DNA of 26,925 bases from the NCBI GenBank assembly GCA_902489475.1, contig CABUAH010000020.1, forward strand, positions 1 to 26,925, given 5' to 3'. The translations under genes and the position numbers were made by a program. Each line of letters begins with the position of its first letter. Within the stretch, counting starts at the first letter, position 1. Source of the DNA: an uncultured Oscillospiraceae bacterium. Its GTDB lineage: Bacteria > Bacillota > Clostridia > Oscillospirales > Ruminococcaceae. Below the pieces are notes generated by a model that saw only the letters and a list, made by a program, of their open reading frames with translations, did not search any database and was not told the DNA's origin. Positions 14,777 through 22,445 of this stretch are shown one piece after another.

Positions 14777-15729
14777 TGAAAACTAAAATTTTTATTGACG
14801 GAAAAGAAGGAACAACAGGTCTTAAAATATTTGAGCGGTTTAAGAACCGTGATGACCTGGAAATTTTGCTAATAGATGAGGATAAGCGAAAGGATCTGAG
14901 CGAGCGGGCAAGGATGATAAACTCGTCCGATATAACTTTCTTGTGTTTGCCTGATGCAGCGGCAAGAGAAGCGGTTTCTCTGATTGACAAAAATAATAAT
15001 CACACAAGAATAATAGACGCTTCAACCGCACACAGAACTAACCCGGACTGGGCATATGGTTTCCCTGAGCTTTCATTTGAGCATAGGGAGAAAATCAAAA
15101 ATTCAAACAGAGTTGCAGTTCCCGGATGTTATGCAAGCGGATTTGTGTCACTTGTTTATCCATTGATAGAATCGGGGATTATGCCAAAGGATTATCCTGT
15201 TTCAGCACATGCAGTATCGGGGTATTCGGGCGGCGGCAAGAAAATGATTGCTGTTATTGAGAGCGAAAACAAGCCCGTAGAATGTAATTCACCAAGGCAG
15301 TATGCGCTTTCTCAGCACCATAAACACCTGCCTGAGATGCAGAAAACCTGCGGATTGGAATATTCACCTATGTTTAATCCTATAGTTGACGATTATTTTG
15401 CGGGAATGGTAGTTTCTGTTCCGATTCAAACAAGAACGCTGCCCGGTAAGCCAACAATGAAAGATATATATGATGTGTTCAAAAAGCATTACGAAGGTCA
15501 GCATTTTGTGAAGGTTATGGAAATGGGTGGAGAGAGTACTCTACCGGACGGATTCCTTGCAGCAAATACACTTGCAGGAACAAATAATATGCAGATTTTT
15601 GTTTTGGGAAATGACGAACAGGTGTTGTTATGCTCACGTCTTGACAACTTGGGAAAAGGCGCAAGCGGAGCAGCAGTTCAGTGCATGAATATCATGCTCG
15701 GGATTGATGAGAGGACAGGGCTTGAATAA
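14776..15729 (+). CDS. argC: N-acetyl-gamma-glutamyl-phosphate reductase ArgC (short, type 2)
   Basis: NADPH-dependent reduction of N-acetylglutamyl phosphate to the semialdehyde, the third step of arginine synthesis. At 317 residues it belongs to the short, type 2 group (IFIDGKEGTTGLKI at the N-terminus, with the GTTG nucleotide loop at residues 12-15) rather than the 340-350-residue type 1 enzymes. The catalytic Cys is Cys118 in VPGCYASG, and GYSGGGKKMI follows near residue 150. It overlaps argH by one base. A repeat island begins at its stop codon, so the original 3' flank has been changed. Confidence 0.93.
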   Translation: MKTKIFIDGKEGTTGLKIFERFKNRDDLEILLIDEDKRKDLSERARMINSSDITFLCLPDAAAREAVSLIDKNNNHTRIIDASTAHRTNPDWAYGFPELSFEHREKIKNSNRVAVPGCYASGFVSLVYPLIESGIMPKDYPVSAHAVSGYSGGGKKMIAVIESENKPVECNSPRQYALSQHHKHLPEMQKTCGLEYSPMFNPIVDDYFAGMVVSVPIQTRTLPGKPTMKDIYDVFKKHYEGQHFVKVMEMGGESTLPDGFLAANTLAGTNNMQIFVLGNDEQVLLCSRLDNLGKGASGAAVQCMNIMLGIDERTGLE

Positions 15730-15856
15730 TTCGGAATGCGGAATTAGGAATTCGGAATTATTTAATTGACAATGGATAATGGACAATTAATTCGGAATGC
15801 GGAAGTCGAAATTAGGAATTATTATAATTGATAATTGATAATGGACAATTAAATTT
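15728..15856 (+). repeat. Short interspersed repeat island C
   Basis: Built from reiterated short units. AATTCGGAATGCGGA occurs at 15728-15742 and 15789-15803; the 21-mer shared with island A is at 15764-15784; AATTGATAATGGACAATT is at 15831-15848; and GGAATTAGGAATT variants lie between. The remainder of the gap (15857-15968) holds a 23-codon ATG frame (15885-15956) without a ribosome-binding site and the AAAGGAG of argJ (15955-15961). Confidence 0.8.
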
Positions 15857-15968
15857 TGAGTGACAGACAACATTTGTAATAAGAATGGATTTTGAGGAAG
15901 AAAAGATTCTCAGCGCACAGGTTGAGCTAGTTATAAGAAAAGAATTTAAACATTAAAGGAGATATGTA

Positions 15969-17207
15969 ATGAAGATAAAAGGCAGTGATAAATTTATCCA
16001 AGGCGGGGTTTGTGCCGCAAAAGGCTTTAAGGCAAACGGTATAAACTGCGGTCTTAACAGTGACAAAAACAAAAACGACCTTGGACTTATTGTGTCAGAT
16101 ATACTTTGTAATACGGCCTGTGTTTATACGCAGAACAAAGTCAAGGGTGCGCCAATCATTGTAACAAAGAAAAATCTTTTGGATACTTGCGGAAAATCAA
16201 GAGCGGTCATCGTCAATTCCAAAAACGCCAACACCTGCAATGCTGACGGCGAGGAAAAAGCCATGAAAATGTGCGAGCTTACAGCGGACATTCTTGGTAT
16301 AAATCCTAATGAAGTGATAGTTGCGTCAACAGGAGTTATCGGACAAATCCTTCCTATTGAACCAATTGAAAAAGCCATAAAACCACTAGCAGACGGTCTT
16401 TCCTATGACGGAAATGACAAGGCAGCGAACGCAATAATGACGACGGACACAGTTGATAAGCAGGTTGCTGTCGAGTTTGAAATAGGCGGAAAGACATGCA
16501 GACTTGGTGGAATGGCAAAGGGAAGCGGAATGATCCATCCGAATATGGCAACGACCTTAAACTTCATCACTACTGATGCCGGCATATCGGTTTCGATGCT
16601 TCAAAAAGCGCTTAGTGAGGTTGTTGAAACGACGTACAATTGTCTGTCGGTAGACGGAGATACTTCAACAAATGATATGGTGTGCATCATGGCGAACGGG
16701 CTTTCCGGAAATGATGAGATAACAGATGACGGAGCTGACTTTAATACTTTTAAGAACGCTCTTTATGCTGTTATGATGAATATGACAAGAATGTTAGCAG
16801 CAGACGGCGAGGGTGCTTCAAAGCTTTTGGAGTGCAACGTAACCGGTGCAAAGGATTTTATGACAGCAAGAACCGTTGCCAAAAGCGTTATATGCTCACC
16901 ACTTTTTAAATGTGCAATGTTTGGTGCTGACGCAAACTGGGGAAGAATTCTATGTGCTGTCGGATATGCGGACGCAGATTTTGATATAAATAGGGTTGCG
17001 GTAACGCTCAGTTCTTCAAAGGGAAAAATTCACGTTTGCGAAAACGGAGCAGGAGTTTTGTTTTCCGAAGAAAAAGCAAAGGAAATTTTGCTGGAGGATG
17101 AAATTGTTATAGACATAACCATAGGAGATGGAAATGGAAAAGCTACTGCTTGGGGCTGTGATTTAACCTATGATTATGTTAAAATAAACGGAGATTACAG
17201 AAGTTAG
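15969..17207 (+). CDS. argJ: Glutamate N-acetyltransferase / amino-acid acetyltransferase ArgJ
   Basis: Transfers the acetyl group from N-acetylornithine back to glutamate, recycling it; bifunctional members also use acetyl-CoA to prime the cycle. The 412 residues include the autocleavage site HPNMATTLNF: family knowledge places the cut between Ala194 and Thr195, making Thr195 the N-terminal nucleophile of the beta chain. The oxyanion pair (STGVIG, residues 120-125) and the C-terminal INGDYRS are typical. AAAGGAG seven bases upstream defines the start. argB follows after 10 bases. Whether it is mono- or bifunctional cannot be settled from sequence, but no argA is in the window. Confidence 0.96.
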   Translation: MKIKGSDKFIQGGVCAAKGFKANGINCGLNSDKNKNDLGLIVSDILCNTACVYTQNKVKGAPIIVTKKNLLDTCGKSRAVIVNSKNANTCNADGEEKAMKMCELTADILGINPNEVIVASTGVIGQILPIEPIEKAIKPLADGLSYDGNDKAANAIMTTDTVDKQVAVEFEIGGKTCRLGGMAKGSGMIHPNMATTLNFITTDAGISVSMLQKALSEVVETTYNCLSVDGDTSTNDMVCIMANGLSGNDEITDDGADFNTFKNALYAVMMNMTRMLAADGEGASKLLECNVTGAKDFMTARTVAKSVICSPLFKCAMFGADANWGRILCAVGYADADFDINRVAVTLSSSKGKIHVCENGAGVLFSEEKAKEILLEDEIVIDITIGDGNGKATAWGCDLTYDYVKINGDYRS

Positions 17208-17217
17208 GAGAAATAAA

Positions 17218-18078
17218 ATGGAACAGATTTCAAACTACACCAGAACAAAGGTGCTTATAGATGCTTTGCCGTACCTTCAAAAATACCATAATAAAATAGT
17301 AGTTGTAAAATACGGCGGAAACGCAATGACAAATGAAGCGCTTAAGGAAGCGGTAATGAACGACATAGTTTTGCTTGGCGCAGTTGGAATCAATGTAGTT
17401 CTGGTTCACGGCGGAGGACCTGAGATAAATGCAATGCTCGACCGTGTCGGAATTGAGTCTAAATTTATAAACGGACTTCGTTATACAGATGAAGAAACTA
17501 TCGACATCGTAAAAATGGTTCTTGCAGGAAAAGTCAATAAAGAGCTTGTTTCAAATATCGGGCTTCACGGTGGAAAGGCGCTCGGACTTTGCGGAATAGA
17601 CGGCGATATTATAGTTGCGGAGAAAAAACAGAGTGAAACTGACCTCGGATATGTAGGCGAGATTAAAAGAGTAACTACAAAACCGATTTTGGACGCTATT
17701 TCAAACGGATATATTCCTGTTATATCAACCGTTGCTACAAGTGAGGACGGAAAAACATATAACATAAATGCCGATACGGCTGCTGCGAGAATAGCCTCAT
17801 GCTTAAGAGCTGAAAATTTGATTTTAATGACAGATATAGCAGGTCTTTTAGAGGATAAAAACGATGATTCAACACTTATTCCGGCGGTAAATGTTTCAGA
17901 AGTTCCTTATCTTAAAAAGACAGGAATAATAAGCGGAGGAATGATTCCGAAAATAGACTGCTGTGTTGAAGCGGTAAGACGGGGAGTTAAAAAAACTTGT
18001 ATAATTGACGGAAGAGTGCCTCATTCTATTTTGATTGAGCTTTTATCAAACGAAGGTGCAGGTACGCAGTTTATATAG
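17218..18078 (+). CDS. argB: Acetylglutamate kinase ArgB
   Basis: Phosphorylates N-acetylglutamate with ATP, the second and usually arginine-controlled step. The 286-residue protein is of the amino-acid kinase family: VVKYGGNAM near residues 29-37 binds phosphate, VLVHGGGPEIN near 60-70 binds acetylglutamate, and LILMTDIAGLLEDKND plus GGMIPKIDCC close the nucleotide site. The N-terminal helix (NYTRTKVLIDALPYLQKYHN) is of the kind associated with arginine-sensitive, hexameric enzymes, so feedback inhibition is plausible but not proven. AGGAGA overlaps the argJ stop, consistent with one operon. Confidence 0.96.
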   Translation: MEQISNYTRTKVLIDALPYLQKYHNKIVVVKYGGNAMTNEALKEAVMNDIVLLGAVGINVVLVHGGGPEINAMLDRVGIESKFINGLRYTDEETIDIVKMVLAGKVNKELVSNIGLHGGKALGLCGIDGDIIVAEKKQSETDLGYVGEIKRVTTKPILDAISNGYIPVISTVATSEDGKTYNINADTAAARIASCLRAENLILMTDIAGLLEDKNDDSTLIPAVNVSEVPYLKKTGIISGGMIPKIDCCVEAVRRGVKKTCIIDGRVPHSILIELLSNEGAGTQFI

Positions 18079-18101
18079 TATTGAAAGTGAAAGGGAAAAT
18101 A

Positions 18102-19280
18102 ATGAATACAATAGAAAAATACAACGAACACGTTATGTCCACATATGGCAGGCTTGATGTTGTTTTGGAAAACGGAAATGGCTGTAATGCAGTAGACGAA
18201 AACCAAAAAGAGTACATAGATTTCGGTTCGGGAATAGGTGTCAACAGCTTAGGATTTTGTGACAGCGAATGGGCTGACGCAGTTTCAAAGCAAGCACATT
18301 CCATTCAGCATACCTCAAATTATTATTACACTAAAGTTTCGTGCGATTTTGCCGACAGGCTTACAAGTGCCACCGGATATTCAAAGATATTTTTTGCAAA
18401 CTCAGGAGCGGAAGCAAATGAATGTGCAATAAAGCTTGCAAGAAAATACAGCTTTGACAAATACGGCGGCGATGCTCAAAGAAACATCATAATTACGCTG
18501 AAAAACAGCTTCCACGGAAGAACACTTGCAACTCTTTCAGCAACCGGGCAGGACGTTTTTCATAACTACTTTTTCCCGTTTGTGGGAGGATTTGTAAATG
18601 TTATCGCAAATGATATCGACGATTTCATGGAGAAAATCAATTCGTATGACAATAAGATCTGTGCGGTTATGTTTGAATGCATCCAGGGTGAGGGCGGAGT
18701 TGTTCCGCTTGAGCAGAGCTTTGTAAACACCATAGCTTCGGAATGTGCCAAGAGAGATATTTTGACAATTTGCGATGAGGTTCAAACCGGTGTAGGACGA
18801 ACCGGAAAGTTTTTTGCTTGTGAGAATTACAGTATAAAGCCGGATATTATTACTCTCGCAAAGGGAATCGCAGGAGGGCTTCCGATGGGAGTTTGCATGG
18901 CGAATGATAAATGCTGCGACGTTTTATCTAAGGGAACTCACGGCTCTACCTTCGGAGGAAACCCAATAAGCTGTGCAGGAGGAAATGTCGTTTTAAATAG
19001 AGTTTTGTCAGACGGATTCTTAGACGAGGTTTCTAAAAAAGGTGAGTACTTTAAAGCCGAGCTTTTAAAAATTGAAGAAGTCGAAGGCGTTGACGGAATG
19101 GGTCTTATGATAGGTGTAAGGCTAAAAACAAAAAATGCAGCAGAGGTTTGTAAAGCTTGCACGCAAAACGGACTTCTTATTTTAACGGCAAAAGAAAAGC
19201 TTCGTTTTCTGCCGCCGCTTAATATAACCTATGAGGAAATTGATAAGGGAATAGAAATTCTTAAAGGGGTATTGGCATGA
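18102..19280 (+). CDS. argD: Acetylornithine aminotransferase ArgD
   Basis: PLP-dependent class III aminotransferase that converts N-acetylglutamate semialdehyde to N-acetylornithine with glutamate as donor. The ATG at 18102 (392 residues) is preferred to an in-frame TTG at 18081 because AAAGGG (18090-18095) lies six bases upstream of it and MNTIEKYNEHVMSTYGR is the usual family N-terminus. It carries FFANSGAEANECAIKLAR (98-115), SFHGRTLATLSATGQ, Asp225 in CDEVQTGVGRTG and the PLP lysine Lys254 in TLAKGIAGG. It overlaps the VOC gene by ATGA at 19277. Members of this family can also act in lysine synthesis; context favours arginine. Confidence 0.95.
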   Translation: MNTIEKYNEHVMSTYGRLDVVLENGNGCNAVDENQKEYIDFGSGIGVNSLGFCDSEWADAVSKQAHSIQHTSNYYYTKVSCDFADRLTSATGYSKIFFANSGAEANECAIKLARKYSFDKYGGDAQRNIIITLKNSFHGRTLATLSATGQDVFHNYFFPFVGGFVNVIANDIDDFMEKINSYDNKICAVMFECIQGEGGVVPLEQSFVNTIASECAKRDILTICDEVQTGVGRTGKFFACENYSIKPDIITLAKGIAGGLPMGVCMANDKCCDVLSKGTHGSTFGGNPISCAGGNVVLNRVLSDGFLDEVSKKGEYFKAELLKIEEVEGVDGMGLMIGVRLKTKNAAEVCKACTQNGLLILTAKEKLRFLPPLNITYEEIDKGIEILKGVLA

Positions 19281-19654
19281 AAATAGAGCATATAGCTTTA
19301 TATGTACAAAGCCTTGAGAAAACAAAGGAGTTTTACGAAAAGTATTTTTCAGCGCAAAGCGGTAAAATATATAAGAATTCAAAAGGTTTTTCGTCTTATT
19401 TTTTAAAGTTTGACGACGGCGCAAGGCTTGAAATAATGTCAGTGGATAATTTAAACAAGCGCAGCGAAGCTTTAAGCTTCGGATATGCACACATAGCGAT
19501 ATCTGTTGGCTCAGCCGGGGTTGTTGATGCGCTTACAAGGCGTTTGGCAAGCTATGGATACGATGTTTTGTCATATCCACGCACGACGGGCGACGGATAT
19601 TATGAAAGCGTTGTTTTAGATCCCGACGGAAATTCGGTTGAAATAACTATTTGA
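19277..19654 (+). CDS. VOC (glyoxalase/bleomycin-resistance fold) family protein
   Basis: A 125-residue vicinal-oxygen-chelate protein with two beta-alpha-beta-beta-beta modules. The four metal-ligand positions of the glyoxalase I-like group are occupied: His5 (IEHIALYV), Glu52 (ARLEIM), His72 (YAHIAISV) and Glu122 (NSVEITI). DPDGNSVEI is the normal C-terminal signature. Its ATG overlaps the argD stop (ATGA), so it is translated from the arg operon. A lactoylglutathione lyase-like or isomerase role is possible, but the substrate is unknown and no arginine step is missing that it would fill. Confidence 0.85.
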   Translation: MKIEHIALYVQSLEKTKEFYEKYFSAQSGKIYKNSKGFSSYFLKFDDGARLEIMSVDNLNKRSEALSFGYAHIAISVGSAGVVDALTRRLASYGYDVLSYPRTTGDGYYESVVLDPDGNSVEITI

Positions 19655-19668
19655 TATTCAGTAAATCG

Positions 19669-19687
19669 TAAACGGAAATTTCGTTTA
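19669..19687. promoter_or_regulatory. Inverted repeat upstream of argF
   Basis: TAAACG-N7-CGTTTA lies 24 bases before the argF ATG and just after the VOC gene. It overlaps a possible -10 (TATACT at 19685-19690). It does not match the ARG box, and its function is unknown. Confidence 0.35.
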
Positions 19688-19710
19688 TACTATATGACGG
19701 AGGAGATTAA

Positions 19711-20628
19711 ATGAAACACTTATTAAAAATGCTGGATCTTTCAAAAGAGGAGATCATTGAGATTTTAAATCTCGCAGATCAGCTAAAGTATGAAAACAAA
19801 AACGGAATGGAGCATCATCATCTGAAGGGAAAGACTTTGGGAATGATTTTCCAAAAGTCATCAACCCGTACCCGTGTTTCTTTTGAAACAGGAATGTATC
19901 AGCTCGGAGGACAGGCGCTGTTTTTGTCAAACCGTGATTTGCAGATAGGAAGAGGAGAGCCTGTTCAGGATACTGCCCGTGTGCTTTCAAGGTACATTGA
20001 CGGAATTATGATAAGAACCTTTGAGCAAAAGGAAGTTGAGGACTTGGCGAAATACGGATCTATTCCGATAATAAACGGACTTACTGACTTCTGTCATCCA
20101 TGTCAAGTGCTTGCAGACCTTATGACTATCAGAGAGTTTAAGGGACGTTTTGACGGACTGAAAATGTGCTATATAGGTGACGGAAACAATATGGCAAATT
20201 CCCTTATTGTCGGCGGACTAAAGGTAGGAATGGAAGTAGCTGTTGCTTGCCCGGACAATTATCAGCCGGACGCTCGTGTTCTTGAATTTACAAAGGAATA
20301 TGCGGACAAATTCTCGATGACAAATGTGCCTATTGAAGCAGCAAAGGGTGCAGATGTAATCTTTACAGATGTTTGGACATCTATGGGACAGGAAGAAGAA
20401 ACCGCAAAGCGCAAAATTGCGTTTGACGGCTATCAGATAAATGCCGAGCTTATGGCAGCAGCAAATCCTGAGTGCATGGTTCAGCACTGTTTGCCTGCTC
20501 ACAGGGGAGAAGAGATCACGGAAGATGTTTTTGAAGCTCATGCAGATGAGATATTTGAGGAAGCTGAAAACAGACTTCACGCACAAAAGGCAGTTATGGT
20601 ACTTTGCATGAAAGACAGCGAAGAATAA
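19711..20628 (+). CDS. argF: Ornithine carbamoyltransferase ArgF
   Basis: Condenses ornithine with carbamoyl phosphate to citrulline. The 305 residues cover both domains. The carbamoyl-phosphate loop is S-S-T-R-T-R at residues 50-55; HPCQVLAD (129-136) is the second family signature; and the ornithine-side loop HCLPAHRG (259-266) distinguishes it from aspartate carbamoyltransferase. GGAGGAG at 19699-19705 precedes the ATG. It lies 56 bases after the VOC gene, so it may be read from the argJBD transcript. Carbamoyl-phosphate synthase genes are not in the window. A catabolic (deiminase pathway) role is unlikely among these neighbours. Confidence 0.96.
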   Translation: MKHLLKMLDLSKEEIIEILNLADQLKYENKNGMEHHHLKGKTLGMIFQKSSTRTRVSFETGMYQLGGQALFLSNRDLQIGRGEPVQDTARVLSRYIDGIMIRTFEQKEVEDLAKYGSIPIINGLTDFCHPCQVLADLMTIREFKGRFDGLKMCYIGDGNNMANSLIVGGLKVGMEVAVACPDNYQPDARVLEFTKEYADKFSMTNVPIEAAKGADVIFTDVWTSMGQEEETAKRKIAFDGYQINAELMAAANPECMVQHCLPAHRGEEITEDVFEAHADEIFEEAENRLHAQKAVMVLCMKDSEE

Positions 20629-20646
20629 TTAAAGGAGTAAATCGTA

Positions 20647-21282
20647 ATGGATAACAAAGTAATGTTTAATTTGAGTTATGGCCTTTTTGTCCTCACCTCA
20701 AAAGCAAACGATAAGCAGACGGGCTGTATAGTAAATACTGTTATGCAGCAAACTGCTTCACCTAACAGAATATCTGTTACAGTAAATAAGAATAATTACA
20801 CTGCCGATGTTATCAAGGAGTCGGGGAAATTTACAGTATCAATAATTGACGAGAGTGCAGATTTTTCACTTTTTGAGAATTTTGGTTTTAAAAGCGGTCG
20901 TGATGCTGATAAGTTTGAGACTGTATCCGACAAAGCTGCTGACGCAAACGGAATTTACTATATAACAAAGGGCACTAATTCGTTTATTTCTGCAAATGTA
21001 GTGGAAATGAAGGATTTAGGTACGCACATTTTGTTTATCGCCGATGTCGTTGGCGGAGAAGTATTAAATGGAAACGCTTCTATGACATATTCTTATTATT
21101 TTGAAAATGTAAAGCCAAAGCCTCAAAAGGTTGAGAGCAAGGCAAAGGTTTGGGTATGTAAAATATGCGGATGGATATATGACGAGGAAAAGACAGGAAT
21201 ACCGTTTGAAGAGCTTCCTGACGATTTCACTTGTCCTCTTTGCAAACATCCTAAGAGTGATTTTGAACTGTTAGAATCGTAA
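20647..21282 (+). CDS. Flavin reductase-like domain fused to rubredoxin (Hrb-like)
   Basis: A 211-residue cytoplasmic redox protein. Residues 1-155 form an FMN-binding split-barrel domain (flavin reductase-like; ASPNRISVTVNKNNYT and GKFTVSIID are typical). Residues 168-211 are a rubredoxin with one Fe(Cys)4 site: Cys171, Cys174, Cys196 and Cys199 (VCKICGWIYD and TCPLCKHPKSDF). The rubredoxin is about ten residues shorter than usual in the loop between the Cys pairs. The same architecture occurs in high-molecular-weight rubredoxin of acetogens, which passes electrons from NAD(P)H to flavodiiron oxygen/NO reductases. No flavodiiron gene is adjacent here, so the partner is unknown. AAAGGAG nine bases before the ATG sets the start. 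Confidence 0.9.
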   Translation: MDNKVMFNLSYGLFVLTSKANDKQTGCIVNTVMQQTASPNRISVTVNKNNYTADVIKESGKFTVSIIDESADFSLFENFGFKSGRDADKFETVSDKAADANGIYYITKGTNSFISANVVEMKDLGTHILFIADVVGGEVLNGNASMTYSYYFENVKPKPQKVESKAKVWVCKICGWIYDEEKTGIPFEELPDDFTCPLCKHPKSDFELLES

Positions 21283-21306
21283 GAATAAGATAATTGTTTC
21301 AAATAA

Positions 21307-21347
21307 TTAAAAAAACACCCTTGTGATATAATAATCACAAGGGTGTT
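21307..21347 (-). terminator. Strong minus-strand terminator
   Basis: A 14-bp perfect stem (21314-21327 with 21334-21347, 6-nt loop), followed on the minus strand by seven T. The plus-strand side lacks a T-run. It must therefore end a transcript coming from the right, although no annotated gene lies there. Confidence 0.85.
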
Positions 21348-21469
21348 GCTTAAGGTAAGCGGTTTTCATCATACGAAGAGATGATAATATAAACGGTTAC
21401 GTTTCGTTACTTCGCAATTCATTTGTATGATGATTGCTATTATCATTCTGTGTTACACAATTAAATAAC

Positions 21470-21511
21470 AATAACTGCCTAAATTTTCCCGAACGGGCAG
21501 TTATTTTTCCC
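21470..21511 (+). terminator. Hairpin with plus-strand T-run inside the RNA region
   Basis: AATAACTGCC pairs with GGCAGTTATT, followed by TTTCCC on the plus strand, with a smaller CCCG/CGGG pairing in the loop. It could end read-through from the flavin reductase-rubredoxin gene, or be a helix of the minus-strand RNA. Confidence 0.45.
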
Positions 21512-21558
21512 AAAACATCAAGAAATCCGCTTGCCGTAGGCTCGTTTTCCATGTATAT

Positions 21559-21587
21559 ATATTATAACAATCTATAACATTTGTCAA
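21559..21587 (-). promoter_or_regulatory. Sigma-A promoter of the minus-strand RNA unit
   Basis: On the minus strand TTGACA (21587-21582), a 17-bp spacer, TAATAT (21564-21559). An overlapping TATAAT lies at 15 bp spacing. Confidence 0.7.
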
Positions 21588-21639
21588 GCTATTAATGGTT
21601 AGAAATACAAAATAAGGTAATATTCAAGTTAGATACAGA

Positions 21640-21745
21640 GAATTTCTAACTTTCCTGCGAACAGCGACCAAGGCTCTGCCTTAGGAAACTGCAAGCTTAT
21701 TCAAAAGCTTGACCAAAACTTTTGTTTGACTTTATCGACAATCTA
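21640..21745. repeat. Repeat-like non-coding stretch downstream of queH
   Basis: No coding frame. It contains AAGCTTATTCAAAAGCTT (imperfect dyad), CAAAACTTTTG (dyad) and AAGGCTCTGCCTT, so it is full of short inverted units typical of dispersed genomic repeats. There is no second copy in this window to confirm it. Confidence 0.35.
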
Positions 21746-21773
21746 ACACGGAAGATTATTTTTCTTCCGTGTT
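21745..21773 (-). terminator. Hairpin overlapping the queH stop codon
   Basis: AACACGGAAGA (21745-21755) pairs with TCTTCCGTGTT (21763-21773). The stem encodes the last codons of queH, and the loop holds its TAA. The minus-strand tail is only weakly T-rich. Confidence 0.55.
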
Positions 21774-22376
21774 TGATTTGTTATCTGCAAAAGCTTTTGA
21801 AAAAACGCATCCGCAGAAATTTTGTCTGTAGAGGTCATACTGTCTTGACAGCTCGATACTTCGCTTATAGCCATTTTTCTTTTTAAAGTCGCTCGGCAAA
21901 AATGCAATTTCGTGAATATCAGCAAGCTCCTGACCGATTTCGTTGATCCATAGGGCATTTTTGTGAGGACTGATCGATAGGGTAGTGCAAAAGTAATCGT
22001 ACCTGCCGGCTTTAGCTTCTAAAGCTGTTTTTTCAAGCCTTAATTTGTAGCACTTTTTGCATCTTTCGCCGCCTTCGGGTATGTTTTCAAGTCCCTTTGA
22101 AATATCAAAGAATTCGTCAGGATTATATGGCGCTTCTATAATTTTTATATCAAGCCCCATTTCTTTTACAAGACGATGAAGCTCTGATAACCTTTTTTGA
22201 TACTCGTCTTTCGGGTATATGTTCGGATTGTAAAAAAAGGCCGTTATGTTAAAGTGTGAGTTTAAATACTCCAATACATAACTTGAACATGGTGCACAGC
22301 ACGCATGCAGTAATAAAGACGGTTTCCTTTCGGCGTTTAGTTTGATTATACTTTCAAGCTCCATGCTGTAATTCAT
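21756..22376 (-). CDS. queH: Epoxyqueuosine reductase QueH
   Basis: Reduces epoxyqueuosine to queuosine in the wobble base of tRNAs, as the non-orthologous replacement of cobalamin-dependent QueG. The 206-residue protein has the family's cysteine pattern: Cys26-Cys27 and Cys30 (HACCAPC), Cys106 and Cys109 (ERCKKCY), and Cys188/Cys190 (FCGCVFS), which carry an iron-sulphur cluster and active-site thiols. NPNIYPKDEYQKRL and YDYFCTTLSISPHKN are also diagnostic. The start is ATG at 22376, after GGGAGTGG; an upstream in-frame TTG at 22400 coincides with the predicted transcription start and is unlikely. It is monocistronic; no other queuosine genes are nearby. Confidence 0.92.
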   Translation of the reverse strand: MNYSMELESIIKLNAERKPSLLLHACCAPCSSYVLEYLNSHFNITAFFYNPNIYPKDEYQKRLSELHRLVKEMGLDIKIIEAPYNPDEFFDISKGLENIPEGGERCKKCYKLRLEKTALEAKAGRYDYFCTTLSISPHKNALWINEIGQELADIHEIAFLPSDFKKKNGYKRSIELSRQYDLYRQNFCGCVFSKAFADNKSNTEEK

Positions 22377-22408
22377 AAAATCCACTCCCAATTTTCTCAA
22401 CTTTTATT

Positions 22409-22437
22409 AGTTTATCACAAATTTTAATAAATTGCAA
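22409..22437 (-). promoter_or_regulatory. Promoter of queH
   Basis: On the minus strand TTGCAA (22437-22432), a 17-bp spacer, TAAACT (22414-22409). It is back-to-back with the marR promoter; the two -35 elements are eight bases apart. Confidence 0.6.
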
Positions 22438-22445
22438 AAATCCCC

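Larger units (their letters stand above)
21307..21552 (-). ncRNA. Candidate structured small RNA (or leaderless short mRNA)
   Basis: A complete transcription unit of about 245 nt on the minus strand: promoter at 21559-21587, start near 21552, terminator at 21307-21347. Internal pairings: a closing stem between 21354-21362 and 21527-21535 (GGTAAGCGG/CCGCTTGCC on the plus strand), AATAACTGCC/GGCAGTTATT (21470-21504 region), ATGATAATA/TATTATCAT (21381-21446 region), and GCAAT/ATTGC inside it. I do not see 6S, SRP, tmRNA or RNase P signatures. The unit also contains a 51-codon frame starting at its predicted first base (see findings). Two pairings use G-U in the plus sense and C-A in the minus sense, so the strand of any RNA structure is not settled. 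Confidence 0.45.

Noticed and set aside
15885..15956. 23-codon ATG frame before argJ as a leader peptide
   Set aside because: There is no ribosome-binding site, no run of Arg codons and no attenuator hairpin after it.
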